DNA of 21,412 nt from Segatella salivae DSM 15606 (GTDB taxonomy: Bacteria > Bacteroidota > Bacteroidia > Bacteroidales > Bacteroidaceae), in NCBI RefSeq assembly GCF_000185845.1, contig NZ_GL629647.1, forward strand, positions 208,900-230,311, given 5' to 3'. Position numbers and translations under genes: made by a program. Of this stretch, positions 1 through 6,918 are shown in pieces. The notes beneath the pieces are model-generated. The model saw only the letters and a list, made by a program, of their open reading frames with translations, did not search any database and was not told where the DNA came from. The stretch's first letter is position 1. Each line of letters starts with the position of its first letter.

Positions 1-128
1 TCTGTAAAACCTACCATCCTCTCAATTCTCACCCATACACTCTTAGAAGAATAAATATTTTTGATCAAAAGATGCCGTTGGAGGTTATTTTTGAGTAGAT
101 AACAATCTTTTATCGGTGTATTTTCATA

Positions 129-945
129 TTATCTGATAGAATTTGACACAATAATCCCTGGTGTTCGGTACAAGTTGCAGGCAATGGATTCCATAATATG
201 CTGCGCATGTGCTTTTGAAAGTCCAACGTATCTTGCTATTCCAGCACCATATCATATCCTTTATCGGCATAGACAAGTGCTTTCCGTGGCAATTTAGTTT
301 TCTTTAGGTGTGTTTCTAAGTGTTTCATATCACTTTCATTGACAGCTGTCGTTTCCTCGGCAAGCGCCAATCCGTTTTCATCCGTTACCGTGTGACGCTT
401 GTAACCGAAGTGGAGCTTTCCCATCTTCTTTACCCAACTGGCTTCTGTGTCTTAGTAGTACTATCAGGAACAATATCTTCCATGCCAAGACCTGTAAAAC
501 GGCTGAAAGACAGGCAGTCGTTAACCTGATCTTCAACTTCTCCGTCACTCAGACCATACCAGGTGCGGAGTAATTCAATCTTGAATAAAACAAGGCTGTC
601 ATAGCTGGGCCGGCCAGTAGACTTATAGCCTTTTGTATAAGCCACTTCTATTATAGCACGAATAGGTGTCCAATCAATGATTGTATTTATTTGTGAAAAG
701 AATGTCTGCTTGACCTTTCTTTGGCCAAGGAATAGGTCTGCAAAACTTGGAGAGGATAACTTTTTGTAGAAGGGGTTTTGCAGAGGTCTCATATTGATAT
801 TTGAACCAAGGACGAAATCTCCATATGAAACATTGGGAATCAGTCCTATATGTTTGTTGTTTATATTGTTTGAGTGGCAATGTGGACATTGAAACTCAAC
901 TCCCAATCTAGAGCGTAAAGTGCCGAAGCGTTCTCGTATATTCAT
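129..945 (-). pseudogene. IS5-family transposase, broken by two internal deletions
   Basis: This is a remnant of a DDE transposase of the IS5 family. Reading leftwards from 945, the N-terminal part is typical of the family (SFADLFLGQRKVKQTFF, then TGRPSYDSLVLFKIELL, then VPDSTT). At about 446-453 the coding sequence jumps, out of frame, to EASWVKKMGKLHFGYKRH, which normally lies roughly 100 residues further on. That part runs to YADKGYD, and at about 249 a second deletion changes frame again to GAGIARYVGLSKAHAQH, continuing to the C-terminal NLYRTPGII and a stop at 129-131. The segment after PDSTT, which should carry the first catalytic Asp, is missing, so the protein cannot be active. The first ~50 residues (with CPHCHS) are not typical of IS5 and may come from another element. 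No convincing terminal inverted repeats or target duplication were found. Confidence 0.85.
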
Positions 946-965
946 TTTTTTTGGACTACAAACTA

Positions 966-973
966 CAAATATA
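966..973 (-). promoter_or_regulatory. Candidate -7 promoter element of the transposase remnant
   Basis: On the minus strand this reads TATATTTG, a match to the Bacteroidetes -7 consensus TAnnTTTG, about 20 nt before the ATG at 945. No clear -33 TTTG was found at the usual spacing. Confidence 0.35.
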
Positions 974-976
974 GCA

Positions 977-1003
977 AAAGGCAGAGAATCTATCCCTGCC
1001 TTT
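977..1003 (-). terminator. Hairpin between the lipoprotein gene and the transposase remnant
   Basis: AAAGGCAG (977-984) pairs with CTGCCTTT (996-1003) across an 11-nt loop that can itself pair GA with TC. On the minus strand the stem is followed by TTTT. It could end transcripts coming from the lipoprotein gene, or shield the insertion element from read-through. Confidence 0.45.
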
Positions 1004-1011
1004 ATGCCTAA

Positions 1012-1077
1012 TTATTTAGAACAAAATTTATTTTCAGGCAGTTCTTCTGATAACTCCCAATCTGGAGCATTACCCAT
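1012..1077 (-). CDS. Possible 21-residue microprotein overlapping the lipoprotein stop
   Basis: An ATG at 1077-1075 overlaps the TAA of the upstream lipoprotein gene (TAATG arrangement) and opens a 21-codon frame ending at 1012. The peptide is acidic and protein-like (GNAPDWELSEELPENK). The stop-start overlap would allow translational coupling. It could equally be the C-terminal scrap of a decayed gene, because the frame is closed by stops immediately upstream. No family was recognised. Confidence 0.25.
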   Translation of the reverse strand: MGNAPDWELSEELPENKFCSK

Positions 1078-1502
1078 TACCTATACCTAGTCTTTTTATG
1101 TGGAATATTAAGAATAATTACTTTATGTGTTTTATCAAAGAAGAGAATCCTATCAGGAATAGACTCTATAGGATGTATATATACATTATCTGCTCTTTGT
1201 AGTATTTTATATTTTACATTGTCTACAAATTCTCCAGTGAGAGCTATTGTGTCGAATTCTATCGAAATTAAATATAAATTCTCGATCTCTGACTTATATC
1301 CATTTCTCTTTTTTATTTCTGTAGTATGCAATGTGCCATTTTTTTTATTATATAACATAAGATTTATAACTACACAGGTTGTGTCGGAAAGTTTATACTC
1401 TCCGACATAACTCTTTGAAATCTTATATATTGTATTTGACGAAATCATACACCCAGAAAAGAGTAAAGTTAAAGTAATAATAAGAAAAAATATTTTATTC
1501 AT
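1077..1502 (-). CDS. Small putative lipoprotein of unknown function
   Basis: The 141-residue product begins with a charged and hydrophobic leader and a lipobox LFSGC, with the lipidated cysteine at residue 18. This predicts a membrane-anchored lipoprotein in the periplasm or outer membrane. The mature part is rich in beta-prone stretches and basic residues near the C-terminus (KKTRYR), and no known domain was recognised. The gene sits between two transposase remnants, is AT-rich, and lacks an obvious TAnnTTTG promoter just upstream, which suggests an accessory gene caught in a decaying island. Small lipoproteins of this kind are often lineage-specific; no function is proposed. Confidence 0.7.
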   Translation of the reverse strand: MNKIFFLIITLTLLFSGCMISSNTIYKISKSYVGEYKLSDTTCVVINLMLYNKKNGTLHTTEIKKRNGYKSEIENLYLISIEFDTIALTGEFVDNVKYKILQRADNVYIHPIESIPDRILFFDKTHKVIILNIPHKKTRYR

Positions 1503-1523
1503 CTGTTTTAGAATTTACGCTGT

Positions 1524-1697
1524 CTATATTTTGCCTCCAGTTAACTGCGTCCCAGCACCAAACCATCTATGCATAGAACCAAAGTTACGTTCTACTTTGT
1601 AGCGTGTCTTACTTATCGCAACGTTGATACGCTGCAGCCTTTCTGTAATTTCATGTCCTCTTGTTCCTTTATGCATGATACGACTTTTGAGTTTCAT
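1524..1697 (-). pseudogene. C-terminal fragment of an IS5-type transposase
   Basis: A 57-codon frame on the minus strand, starting right after the M64 gene, encodes SRIMHKGTRGHEITERLQR, then NVAISKTRYKVERNFGSM, then HRWFGAGT. This is the conserved block containing the C-terminal catalytic Glu region (YKVER) of IS5-family transposases. Homology runs from about 1690 to 1548, after which unrelated codons lead to a TAG. It corresponds to the stretch missing at the second deletion in the larger remnant at 129-945, but the sequences diverge just after GGTGCTGG, so it probably comes from a separate or rearranged copy. It cannot act alone. Confidence 0.75.
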
Positions 1698-1699
1698 AC

Positions 1700-2971
1700 T
1701 CATTTTGTGTAGAAGTCAATGATTTTTGTAAGTGCTCTTCGACAAACATCACAAAATTCGGGGTTTTCATTGGTTCTCATTCGACAATCCTGCATAGGTC
1801 TATACACTCCTTTAACAGAATAGCCTGCGCCTTCATATACTCCAACCTTATTTTTATTTGCTGGGGTTGTTGGGGTGGGGATGAGAGTGTTTTTCTTAAT
1901 TAAATCATTCCATTTCGATTTGAAATCAACCAAAGTCGTAATGTTTTCCTCCCATGGTTCAATATCATGAGGATACATAGGAATTTGTTCTGCTTCGTAT
2001 GCGTATTCGTCGGCGAGTCCTGCAAAACTATGTCCAAACTCATGAACTATCACGGGGCGTGTGAGGCGATGATGGGCCATTGACAGGTTATAGGAATTGA
2101 GAATGCCTCCACCACCATAATGATTTGTGTTCACTAAGACGATGATATGCTCATAGGGAATCCCAGCAAGCCAATCGTGCAAGTCTTTCAGGTTGAGCGT
2201 AGTCAGATATCTATCACTATAGAAAGTATCAAAATGACTGCTTAGTGCTGTATTCTTCCATATTCCCTTTGAAGGTTCGCTGGTTCCACTATCTTTTGAT
2301 GGTGCTTCAACAGCAACAATAGAAAAACGGTCTTTCATGCTTTTGAAAGGTTCATGTGCAAACAAAGCTTCCATTGTGTTTTTAACATCATTGATAAATG
2401 TCGGCATTTCAGAAGTTTGATATCCTTCTGCAATATAGGCAATGTGAATGCAGTTGGTAGAGTCTTTCGGAGTAAGCATTTCAACAAAGGGAGTACGATT
2501 GTTGTATCCAATTTTACGAATGAGGATGTCTCCCGGCGTAACTTGGTGAGTAAAGCTCACCTGCGTTTCTCGTCTGTTGTTCTTTAGTTCTATAGTAATA
2601 TCCACAGTATCTTTTGGCATAGGGACAAGAAACACATTTTCAAAACTACGTGATGTTTTCTTTGCCTCATCGTATGATAGCCATTCCTGGAAAAGCGTGG
2701 AGAAAGAATTGCGATAGATAACAGCATTTGATTTATGGTCGCGAACTATAATTTGTCCATTGCCTTCAACAGGAAGTTCACTCAGTCGCTTATGCTTTCC
2801 ATACCAGTGGGGCGAACAATTGAGCTTGTCTAATGCAATCTGTTGATGATTAACATCACCTAAAAAGATATAATCAATTCTAAGTGTGTTATCAGTAAAA
2901 TACTCGTCAAAGGATTGTGCTTTGAGTTGTAAACTTATAAAAATAACAATGAGAAGGCAGATTTTTTTCAT
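1700..2971 (-). CDS. Secreted M64-family (IgA peptidase-like) metallopeptidase
   Basis: The 423-residue product has a signal peptide (MKKICLLIVIFISLQLKAQ) and two parts: an N-terminal beta-rich domain (about 20-150) as in M64 proteins, and a catalytic domain (about 160-420). The zinc-binding motif HEFGH is at residues 310-314 and is followed by GLADEY (318-323), the signature of peptidase family M64. Three cysteines near the C-terminus (C396, C407, C410; pattern CRM...FCDVC) are typical of the family and may form a disulfide. The family is named after a clostridial IgA protease, but Bacteroidetes homologues are mostly uncharacterised and the substrate here is unknown. Its start overlaps the end of the folK-like gene by 4 nt (ATGA), so the two are probably translated together. 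An IS5 fragment lies directly downstream. Confidence 0.88.
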   Translation of the reverse strand: MKKICLLIVIFISLQLKAQSFDEYFTDNTLRIDYIFLGDVNHQQIALDKLNCSPHWYGKHKRLSELPVEGNGQIIVRDHKSNAVIYRNSFSTLFQEWLSYDEAKKTSRSFENVFLVPMPKDTVDITIELKNNRRETQVSFTHQVTPGDILIRKIGYNNRTPFVEMLTPKDSTNCIHIAYIAEGYQTSEMPTFINDVKNTMEALFAHEPFKSMKDRFSIVAVEAPSKDSGTSEPSKGIWKNTALSSHFDTFYSDRYLTTLNLKDLHDWLAGIPYEHIIVLVNTNHYGGGGILNSYNLSMAHHRLTRPVIVHEFGHSFAGLADEYAYEAEQIPMYPHDIEPWEENITTLVDFKSKWNDLIKKNTLIPTPTTPANKNKVGVYEGAGYSVKGVYRPMQDCRMRTNENPEFCDVCRRALTKIIDFYTK

Positions 2972-3348
2972 ATCAGATTCATTTCTTTAAGGAGTTGCTG
3001 GATATATGGGCGTTGCCAATCATTTATGTGCATTTTCTTATCGCCATATTTTAAAATATCGATATCAATAACAACTATCCCTTGCCTTCTCAATCGGTCT
3101 GTGTTGCCACATGTTAGTTCCATTTGTTTGATGTCTTTAAGAATCATATCAAGTGGTTCGGCCGTAGAACATAGTGCAATACGATTGATGAAATCGGGAG
3201 AAACAATACCAATTGGAGTTGTATACATCGGCTTAGAGAAAATGATATTAGGGAAATGCTTCCTCAAAACCATTTCTGCATGCGATAGATTATGCCGTGG
3301 ATTGTAATTAGACCCTATGGCTATGATGATTTGTTTTTCGCCAGCCAT
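2968..3348 (-). CDS. folK: Short HPPK-like (6-hydroxymethyl-7,8-dihydropterin pyrophosphokinase) protein
   Basis: HPPK transfers pyrophosphate from ATP to 6-hydroxymethyl-dihydropterin in folate synthesis. The 126-residue product shows the family's opening AIGSNYNPRHNL (10-21), the middle block KPMYTTPIGIVSPDFIN with its invariant Asn, and the Mg-binding aspartates in IDIDIL preceded by basic residues (RLRRQG). It is about 30 residues shorter than E. coli HPPK and lacks the usual C-terminal PL.E..P segment, ending instead in a short helix. It may be a minimal HPPK or a paralogue with a changed role. It is the first gene of a two-gene operon with the M64 peptidase. A TACTTTTG element lies 5 nt before the ATG, which implies a leaderless or nearly leaderless transcript. 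Confidence 0.75.
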   Translation of the reverse strand: MAGEKQIIIAIGSNYNPRHNLSHAEMVLRKHFPNIIFSKPMYTTPIGIVSPDFINRIALCSTAEPLDMILKDIKQMELTCGNTDRLRRQGIVVIDIDILKYGDKKMHINDWQRPYIQQLLKEMNLI

Positions 3349-3352
3349 GTTG

Positions 3353-3360
3353 CAAAAGTA
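3353..3360 (-). promoter_or_regulatory. Candidate -7 element for folK-like gene
   Basis: TACTTTTG on the minus strand fits TAnnTTTG. It ends only 4 nt before the ATG at 3348, so transcription would start at or near the start codon. No clear -33 TTTG is seen. Confidence 0.4.
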
Positions 3361-3389
3361 CTAATAATTAATAAAAGCCATCATAAAAT

Positions 3390-3421
3390 CTTGTAGTTTT
3401 TTATTTGTTTTTGTAAATTTG
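3390..3421 (+). promoter_or_regulatory. Candidate promoter of the GH73/LysM gene
   Basis: CTTG (3390-3393) and TAAATTTG (3414-3421) are separated by 20 bp, close to the Bacteroidetes TTTG-N19-21-TAnnTTTG layout. The ATG follows 5 nt later at 3427, so the mRNA would be leaderless or nearly so. Confidence 0.45.
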
Positions 3422-3426
3422 TCGGC

Positions 3427-4350
3427 ATGGTAAAGAAATTGTCCCTTTTCTTGTTTGCAAGTTTGCTTAATATATCCAATGTGTCGGCACAGATGCGTTG
3501 GAATTCTATTTATCAAAGCTATATTGATCAATATAAAAACTTAGCCATTGAAGAAATGCTCCGATATAATATTCCTGCGAGCATAACATTGGCACAGGGT
3601 ATTTTTGAAAGTAGTGCTGGTCGAAGCGAACTCACAGTAAAAGGCAATAATCACTTTGGAATCAAATGTCATGGCTGGGGTGGTAATACAATTTATCATG
3701 ATGATGATGAACGCAATGAATGTTTTCGAGCTTATGACAATGCGAAACAAAGCTATGAAGATCATAGTAAATTTTTAAGTCAAAACACACGTTATCGCAG
3801 TTTATTCTCTCTTCAACGTACAGATTACCGTAGTTGGGCTCGCGGTCTGAAGGCTTGTGGATATGCAACTAATCCTGTTTATGCAGATAAGCTGATAGAG
3901 CTGATAGAACTTTATAAATTATATGAACTTGATCGTGCTGAGCATTACGATAAGTTCATGGCTAAACGAGGAGGATATGATAAGCCCATTACGCAGGGCA
4001 TGACGCTTCACCCTATAAAGATTTATAATAAGAACTATTATATCATTGCTCGTGCAGGTGATACGTTCAAAAAGATTGGGCAAGAGGTGGATCTCTCTTA
4101 TCGAAAGATTGCAAAATATAATGAACGCAATAAAAATGATATTCTGCAGCCAGGAGAAGTTATTTATCTCAAGAAGAAACAAAAGCATGCTGATAAAGCC
4201 TATAAAGGACGTCCCCACATCGTGAAACCTAATGATAGCATGTATAGCATTGCGCAATTCTATGGCATTAGATTAAAGAGTTTGTATAAGATGAATCATC
4301 TTTCACCCGATTATCAACTTCGTGTTGGTGATGTGTTGAGAGTTTATTGA
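3427..4350 (+). CDS. Secreted peptidoglycan glucosaminidase (GH73) with two LysM domains
   Basis: The 307-residue product has a signal peptide ending at about VSA-Q (residues 1-21). Residues 25-170 form a GH73 (Flg_hydro/LytD-type) N-acetylglucosaminidase domain: ITLAQGIFESSAGRSELT contains the likely catalytic Glu61, followed by KGNNHFGIKCHGW and CFRAYDNAKQSYEDHSKFL, both characteristic. Two LysM peptidoglycan-binding modules follow at about 205-250 (YYIIARAGDTFKKIGQEV) and 263-307 (HIVKPNDSMYSIAQFYGI), the second reaching the C-terminus. It should cut the glycan strand during growth or cell separation in the periplasm. No in-frame Met exists before the signal sequence other than codon 1, which supports this start. 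It converges with the TIGR02757 gene with only 7 bp between stop codons. Confidence 0.92.
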   Translation: MVKKLSLFLFASLLNISNVSAQMRWNSIYQSYIDQYKNLAIEEMLRYNIPASITLAQGIFESSAGRSELTVKGNNHFGIKCHGWGGNTIYHDDDERNECFRAYDNAKQSYEDHSKFLSQNTRYRSLFSLQRTDYRSWARGLKACGYATNPVYADKLIELIELYKLYELDRAEHYDKFMAKRGGYDKPITQGMTLHPIKIYNKNYYIIARAGDTFKKIGQEVDLSYRKIAKYNERNKNDILQPGEVIYLKKKQKHADKAYKGRPHIVKPNDSMYSIAQFYGIRLKSLYKMNHLSPDYQLRVGDVLRVY

Positions 4351-4357
4351 TAAACGT

Positions 4358-5101
4358 TTAGTTATTAATGCCATAACCGAAGAGAGCAAAGTCTCCTTTT
4401 AATGGGTCTTCGGGGAAAATCTTGCACAACTTTTCTGTAAGTTCGCACGCAACTTTCATACTTGTTGATTTTGTCTTTATCAATCCCAATCGATTTGCCT
4501 CTTGAATAACATGTGTATCAAGGGGCATGATTAATGTTCGCTGGTCAATGATATCATTCCATAAGCCTAAGTCAACGGGAGACTCTTTTCTAATCATCCA
4601 TCGTAAGAACATGCAAAGTCTTTTGCAGCTTGATTGAGTGTTTTTGGGAATGATATGTGTTTGTCCTACTTCGTTAAAATAGGAACAAAATGCTTTAATG
4701 AGTGTGATTGCTTTATGATCAGGAGCATGATAGGTAGCAAACTTCTCTAAAGAGCCATAGGTGATGAGTAGTTGCTTTAGTCTATATAAAAAGCGATTTA
4801 TTATATGGTTTGTATATAGCCTGTAAAAGCTTTGTTCATTGTCTGGGATATCGTGCTCATAATTTCCTGAAAGAATCCATTGAACAAGTTTTGTTTTCGA
4901 GCAGTCAAGGATATACTGAATCTTAGGGAAAAATAATTCTCGTCTACCATAACTCATACATGATGCAATAAAGGCCATAACTTCTTTGTCGTGTTTCTCT
5001 TTGGGGATATGCATGAACAAAGCGGGATCTTTTAAGAGAAAGTCCTTTGTTTCATACAGAAGAGCTGCTTCCTTTAGTATTCTAATGGTCTTATTGTTCA
5101 T
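4358..5101 (-). CDS. TIGR02757 (DUF2400) family protein, function unknown
   Basis: The protein matches the Bacteroidetes TIGR02757/DUF2400 family, seen in KEKHDKEVMAFIASCMSYGR, in KRLCMFLRWMIRKESPVDLG and in LIMPLDTHVIQEANRLGL near the end. It is largely helical with no signal peptide, so a cytoplasmic protein is expected. The open frame extends upstream to 5209, but that start would overlap uxaB and add 36 residues not expected in the family. The ATG at 5101 (MNNKTIRILKEAALLYE) is preferred and gives 247 residues. It lies 55 nt after uxaB on the same strand, with a small hairpin in between. The helix-rich fold with a conserved MPLDTH motif somewhat recalls helix-hairpin-helix DNA glycosylases, but this is only a guess. 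Confidence 0.8.
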   Translation of the reverse strand: MNNKTIRILKEAALLYETKDFLLKDPALFMHIPKEKHDKEVMAFIASCMSYGRRELFFPKIQYILDCSKTKLVQWILSGNYEHDIPDNEQSFYRLYTNHIINRFLYRLKQLLITYGSLEKFATYHAPDHKAITLIKAFCSYFNEVGQTHIIPKNTQSSCKRLCMFLRWMIRKESPVDLGLWNDIIDQRTLIMPLDTHVIQEANRLGLIKTKSTSMKVACELTEKLCKIFPEDPLKGDFALFGYGINN

Positions 5102-5126
5102 GTATGATTCTGATAGTTTAGAGTTA

Positions 5127-5146
5127 AGCACTATTATGGTAGTGCT
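5127..5146 (-). terminator. Small stem-loop after uxaB
   Basis: AGCACTA (5127-5133) and TAGTGCT (5140-5146) form a perfect 7-bp stem with a 6-nt loop between the uxaB stop and the next start. There is no strong T-run, so it may attenuate or stabilise rather than terminate. Confidence 0.35.
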
Positions 5147-5156
5147 ACAATCCATC

Positions 5157-6638
5157 TCAAAGGATGGATTGTAAAGCTTCAAGCATACCTTTAGTTTGAA
5201 TGAGATCAAGATATTCTTTAACCATATCGGTTAGTCCTGGTATGGTTTTATTCAAATCTTCATGCCACACATAGTCGAAGGCAAGCACTCCTTCAGCTAC
5301 CTTTCTCGTGTCTCCTGTGCTCCATAGCTCTTCCAATTTCTCGATGATTTTTTGATCATCCTTAGGGAGGATAGGCGTCCCGTCCAGTCGTTTTCCACCT
5401 TTATAATAAGTGATGATGGCTGCTAAACCCATTACAAGCCCTTGTGGAAGTGAGCCTTTCCTTTTCAAATATATTTTGAGTCCAGGTAAATCTCGTGTTT
5501 CAAACTTAGGGAAAGCATTAAGCATAATAGATGTAAGCTGGTGGTCTACAAATGGGTTTTCAAACCTCTCAAGTACATCTGTTGCAAATTTGTTTAGTTC
5601 TTCTTCTGGTAAATCCAATGTCTGCATGAGTTCATCAAATTGTACCTTGCGGATGTATTTTCCAACTAATGGATGCTCACATGCATCACGTACAATGTTT
5701 ATGCCACCTAAAAAAGCTACGGGAGAAAGTACGGTGTGTGGTCCATTAAGCAAAGTTACCTTACGCATGTGATAAGGTTTTTCGTTATCTGTAATGAGGA
5801 CGTGTAAACCGGCTTTGTGTGCAGGAAATTCTTCTTGTAATTGGGCAACAGTCATATTTTCAGCTTTTTCGATTACCCATAAATGGAAATTCTCTGCCTT
5901 TACCACAAGATTGTCCTTATAACAAATCTTATGTTGTATTTCATCAATGTTTTCGCGTGGAAATCCTGGAACAATTCTGTCTACAAGGGTAGCACATACA
6001 TAGCAATCTGCTGTAAACCATTCCTTAAAACCTTCATAGTCATTTCCAAAGTCCTCTTTCCATAGTTCGATATACTGATAGATACATTCTTTTAATCGAT
6101 GGCCATTAAGGAAGATCAATTCACATGGCATGATAATCATTCCTTTGTCATGAGCACCATTAAAATATTGATAGCGATGGAATAAAAGCTGAACCAATCT
6201 ACCTGGATAGCTTGATGCGGGGCGATCTGTAAATTTACAAGTCGCATCAAAGGCAATACCTGCTTCGGTGGTATTTGATATAACAAAACGCATGTCAGGT
6301 TGCTCTGATAGTGCCATAAAGGCTTCGAATTGTGTATACGGATTGAGTGCGCGGCTGATGACATCAATACGTGTAGTTGTATCAACAGATTTCCCATCCT
6401 CTTTACCTTGAAGATTCACATGGTAAAGACAGTCTTGACCATTCAATCGGTCTATCATACCATGTTCTAAAGGTTGTACAACTACAACTGAAGAGTTGAA
6501 GTCGGTCTTTTGATTCATGTTGAAAACAATCCAATCAACAAAGGCGCGTAGAAAATTACCTTCTCCAAACTGGATGATTCTCTCTGGCATTACACTCTTT
6601 GGCGCTGTACGACAATTCAGTGATTTTAATTCTTTCAT
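5157..6638 (-). CDS. uxaB: Tagaturonate reductase (altronate oxidoreductase)
   Basis: UxaB reduces D-tagaturonate to D-altronate with NADH in the galacturonate (pectin) branch of hexuronate catabolism. The 493-residue product belongs to the long-chain mannitol dehydrogenase family. Residues 21-38 (IIQFGEGNFLRAFVDW) are the N-terminal nucleotide-binding segment, VISNTTEAGI lies at 119-128, and the catalytic pattern KxxxxNxxH is present as K293-N298-H301 (KVTLLNGPH). TAPKSVMPERIIQFGEGNFLRAF-type starts and a length near 490 are typical of UxaB rather than mannitol or fructuronate enzymes. A TATCTTTG promoter element lies about 40 nt upstream, and a long inverted repeat that could bind a sugar-acid regulator lies some 85 nt upstream. 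The other hexuronate genes are not in this window. Confidence 0.92.
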   Translation of the reverse strand: MKELKSLNCRTAPKSVMPERIIQFGEGNFLRAFVDWIVFNMNQKTDFNSSVVVVQPLEHGMIDRLNGQDCLYHVNLQGKEDGKSVDTTTRIDVISRALNPYTQFEAFMALSEQPDMRFVISNTTEAGIAFDATCKFTDRPASSYPGRLVQLLFHRYQYFNGAHDKGMIIMPCELIFLNGHRLKECIYQYIELWKEDFGNDYEGFKEWFTADCYVCATLVDRIVPGFPRENIDEIQHKICYKDNLVVKAENFHLWVIEKAENMTVAQLQEEFPAHKAGLHVLITDNEKPYHMRKVTLLNGPHTVLSPVAFLGGINIVRDACEHPLVGKYIRKVQFDELMQTLDLPEEELNKFATDVLERFENPFVDHQLTSIMLNAFPKFETRDLPGLKIYLKRKGSLPQGLVMGLAAIITYYKGGKRLDGTPILPKDDQKIIEKLEELWSTGDTRKVAEGVLAFDYVWHEDLNKTIPGLTDMVKEYLDLIQTKGMLEALQSIL

Positions 6639-6676
6639 GATTTGTTTTTAGTTTGGTTACATGCTATTTTTGTTTG

Positions 6677-6684
6677 CAAAGATA
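6677..6684 (-). promoter_or_regulatory. -7 element of the uxaB promoter
   Basis: The minus strand reads TATCTTTG, an exact TAnnTTTG match, followed by a 5' leader of about 30 nt to the ATG at 6638. The -33 region is weak (AATG at 19-bp spacing), as expected for a promoter that needs an activator. Confidence 0.6.
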
Positions 6685-6721
6685 ATCATTTTGTAAGGAA
6701 GTGCATTGGTGTCCAAATAAA

Positions 6722-6749
6722 AAACAACGTAAAGGTTTACGCTTTGTTT
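6722..6749. promoter_or_regulatory. Inverted repeat, possible operator between uxaB and glpT
   Basis: CGTAAA-GG-TTTACG (6728-6741) is a perfect palindrome. It is flanked by AAACAA (6722-6727) and TTGTTT (6744-6749), also inverted, with CT offset on one side. It lies about 50-80 nt upstream of the predicted uxaB start point. The form resembles binding sites of LacI-type or similar dimeric regulators; the regulator is unknown. Confidence 0.45.
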
Positions 6750-6904
6750 TTATCAAAATATAAAATCATTAATAATGTAGATTTTAATAAGAAAATACAT
6801 TCATAAACATTAAATGCCAGGCTGTTGAATGGCATGGATAAGCTTTTTGGATATTAACTTTATAAAAAATGTTAATGAATTAGGTGTTATTAATATAATT
6901 CATA

Positions 6905-6912
6905 TATCTTTG
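6905..6912 (+). promoter_or_regulatory. -7 element of the glpT operon promoter
   Basis: TATCTTTG exactly matches TAnnTTTG. It is the only good match upstream of glpT on the plus strand and places transcription start near 6919, about 270 nt before the glpT ATG. No convincing TTTG is seen at -33. Confidence 0.5.
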
Positions 6913-6918
6913 TTTTCA

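Larger units (their letters stand above)
898..1068. repeat. Short direct repeat, 16 of 17 bases, 154 bp apart
   Basis: AACTCCCAATCTAGAGC at 898-914 recurs as AACTCCCAATCTGGAGC at 1052-1068 with one difference. The first copy lies inside the atypical N-terminus of the transposase remnant. The second lies just after the lipoprotein gene. It may mark an old insertion or rearrangement boundary; the origin is unknown. Confidence 0.5.

Noticed and set aside
1..128. Insertion-sequence end or gene at the left edge
   Set aside because: No open frame, inverted terminal repeat or target duplication could be recognised; only AT-rich sequence is seen.
674..889. 71-residue frame on the minus strand
   Set aside because: It is an out-of-frame reading of the transposase remnant.
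4351..4360. TAAACGTTTA palindrome between the convergent GH73 and TIGR02757 genes as a terminator
   Set aside because: Ten bases with no loop or T-run are too little to support a terminator.
5102..5209. N-terminal extension of the TIGR02757 protein
   Set aside because: It overlaps the end of uxaB and includes a stem-loop; the ATG at 5101 fits the family.
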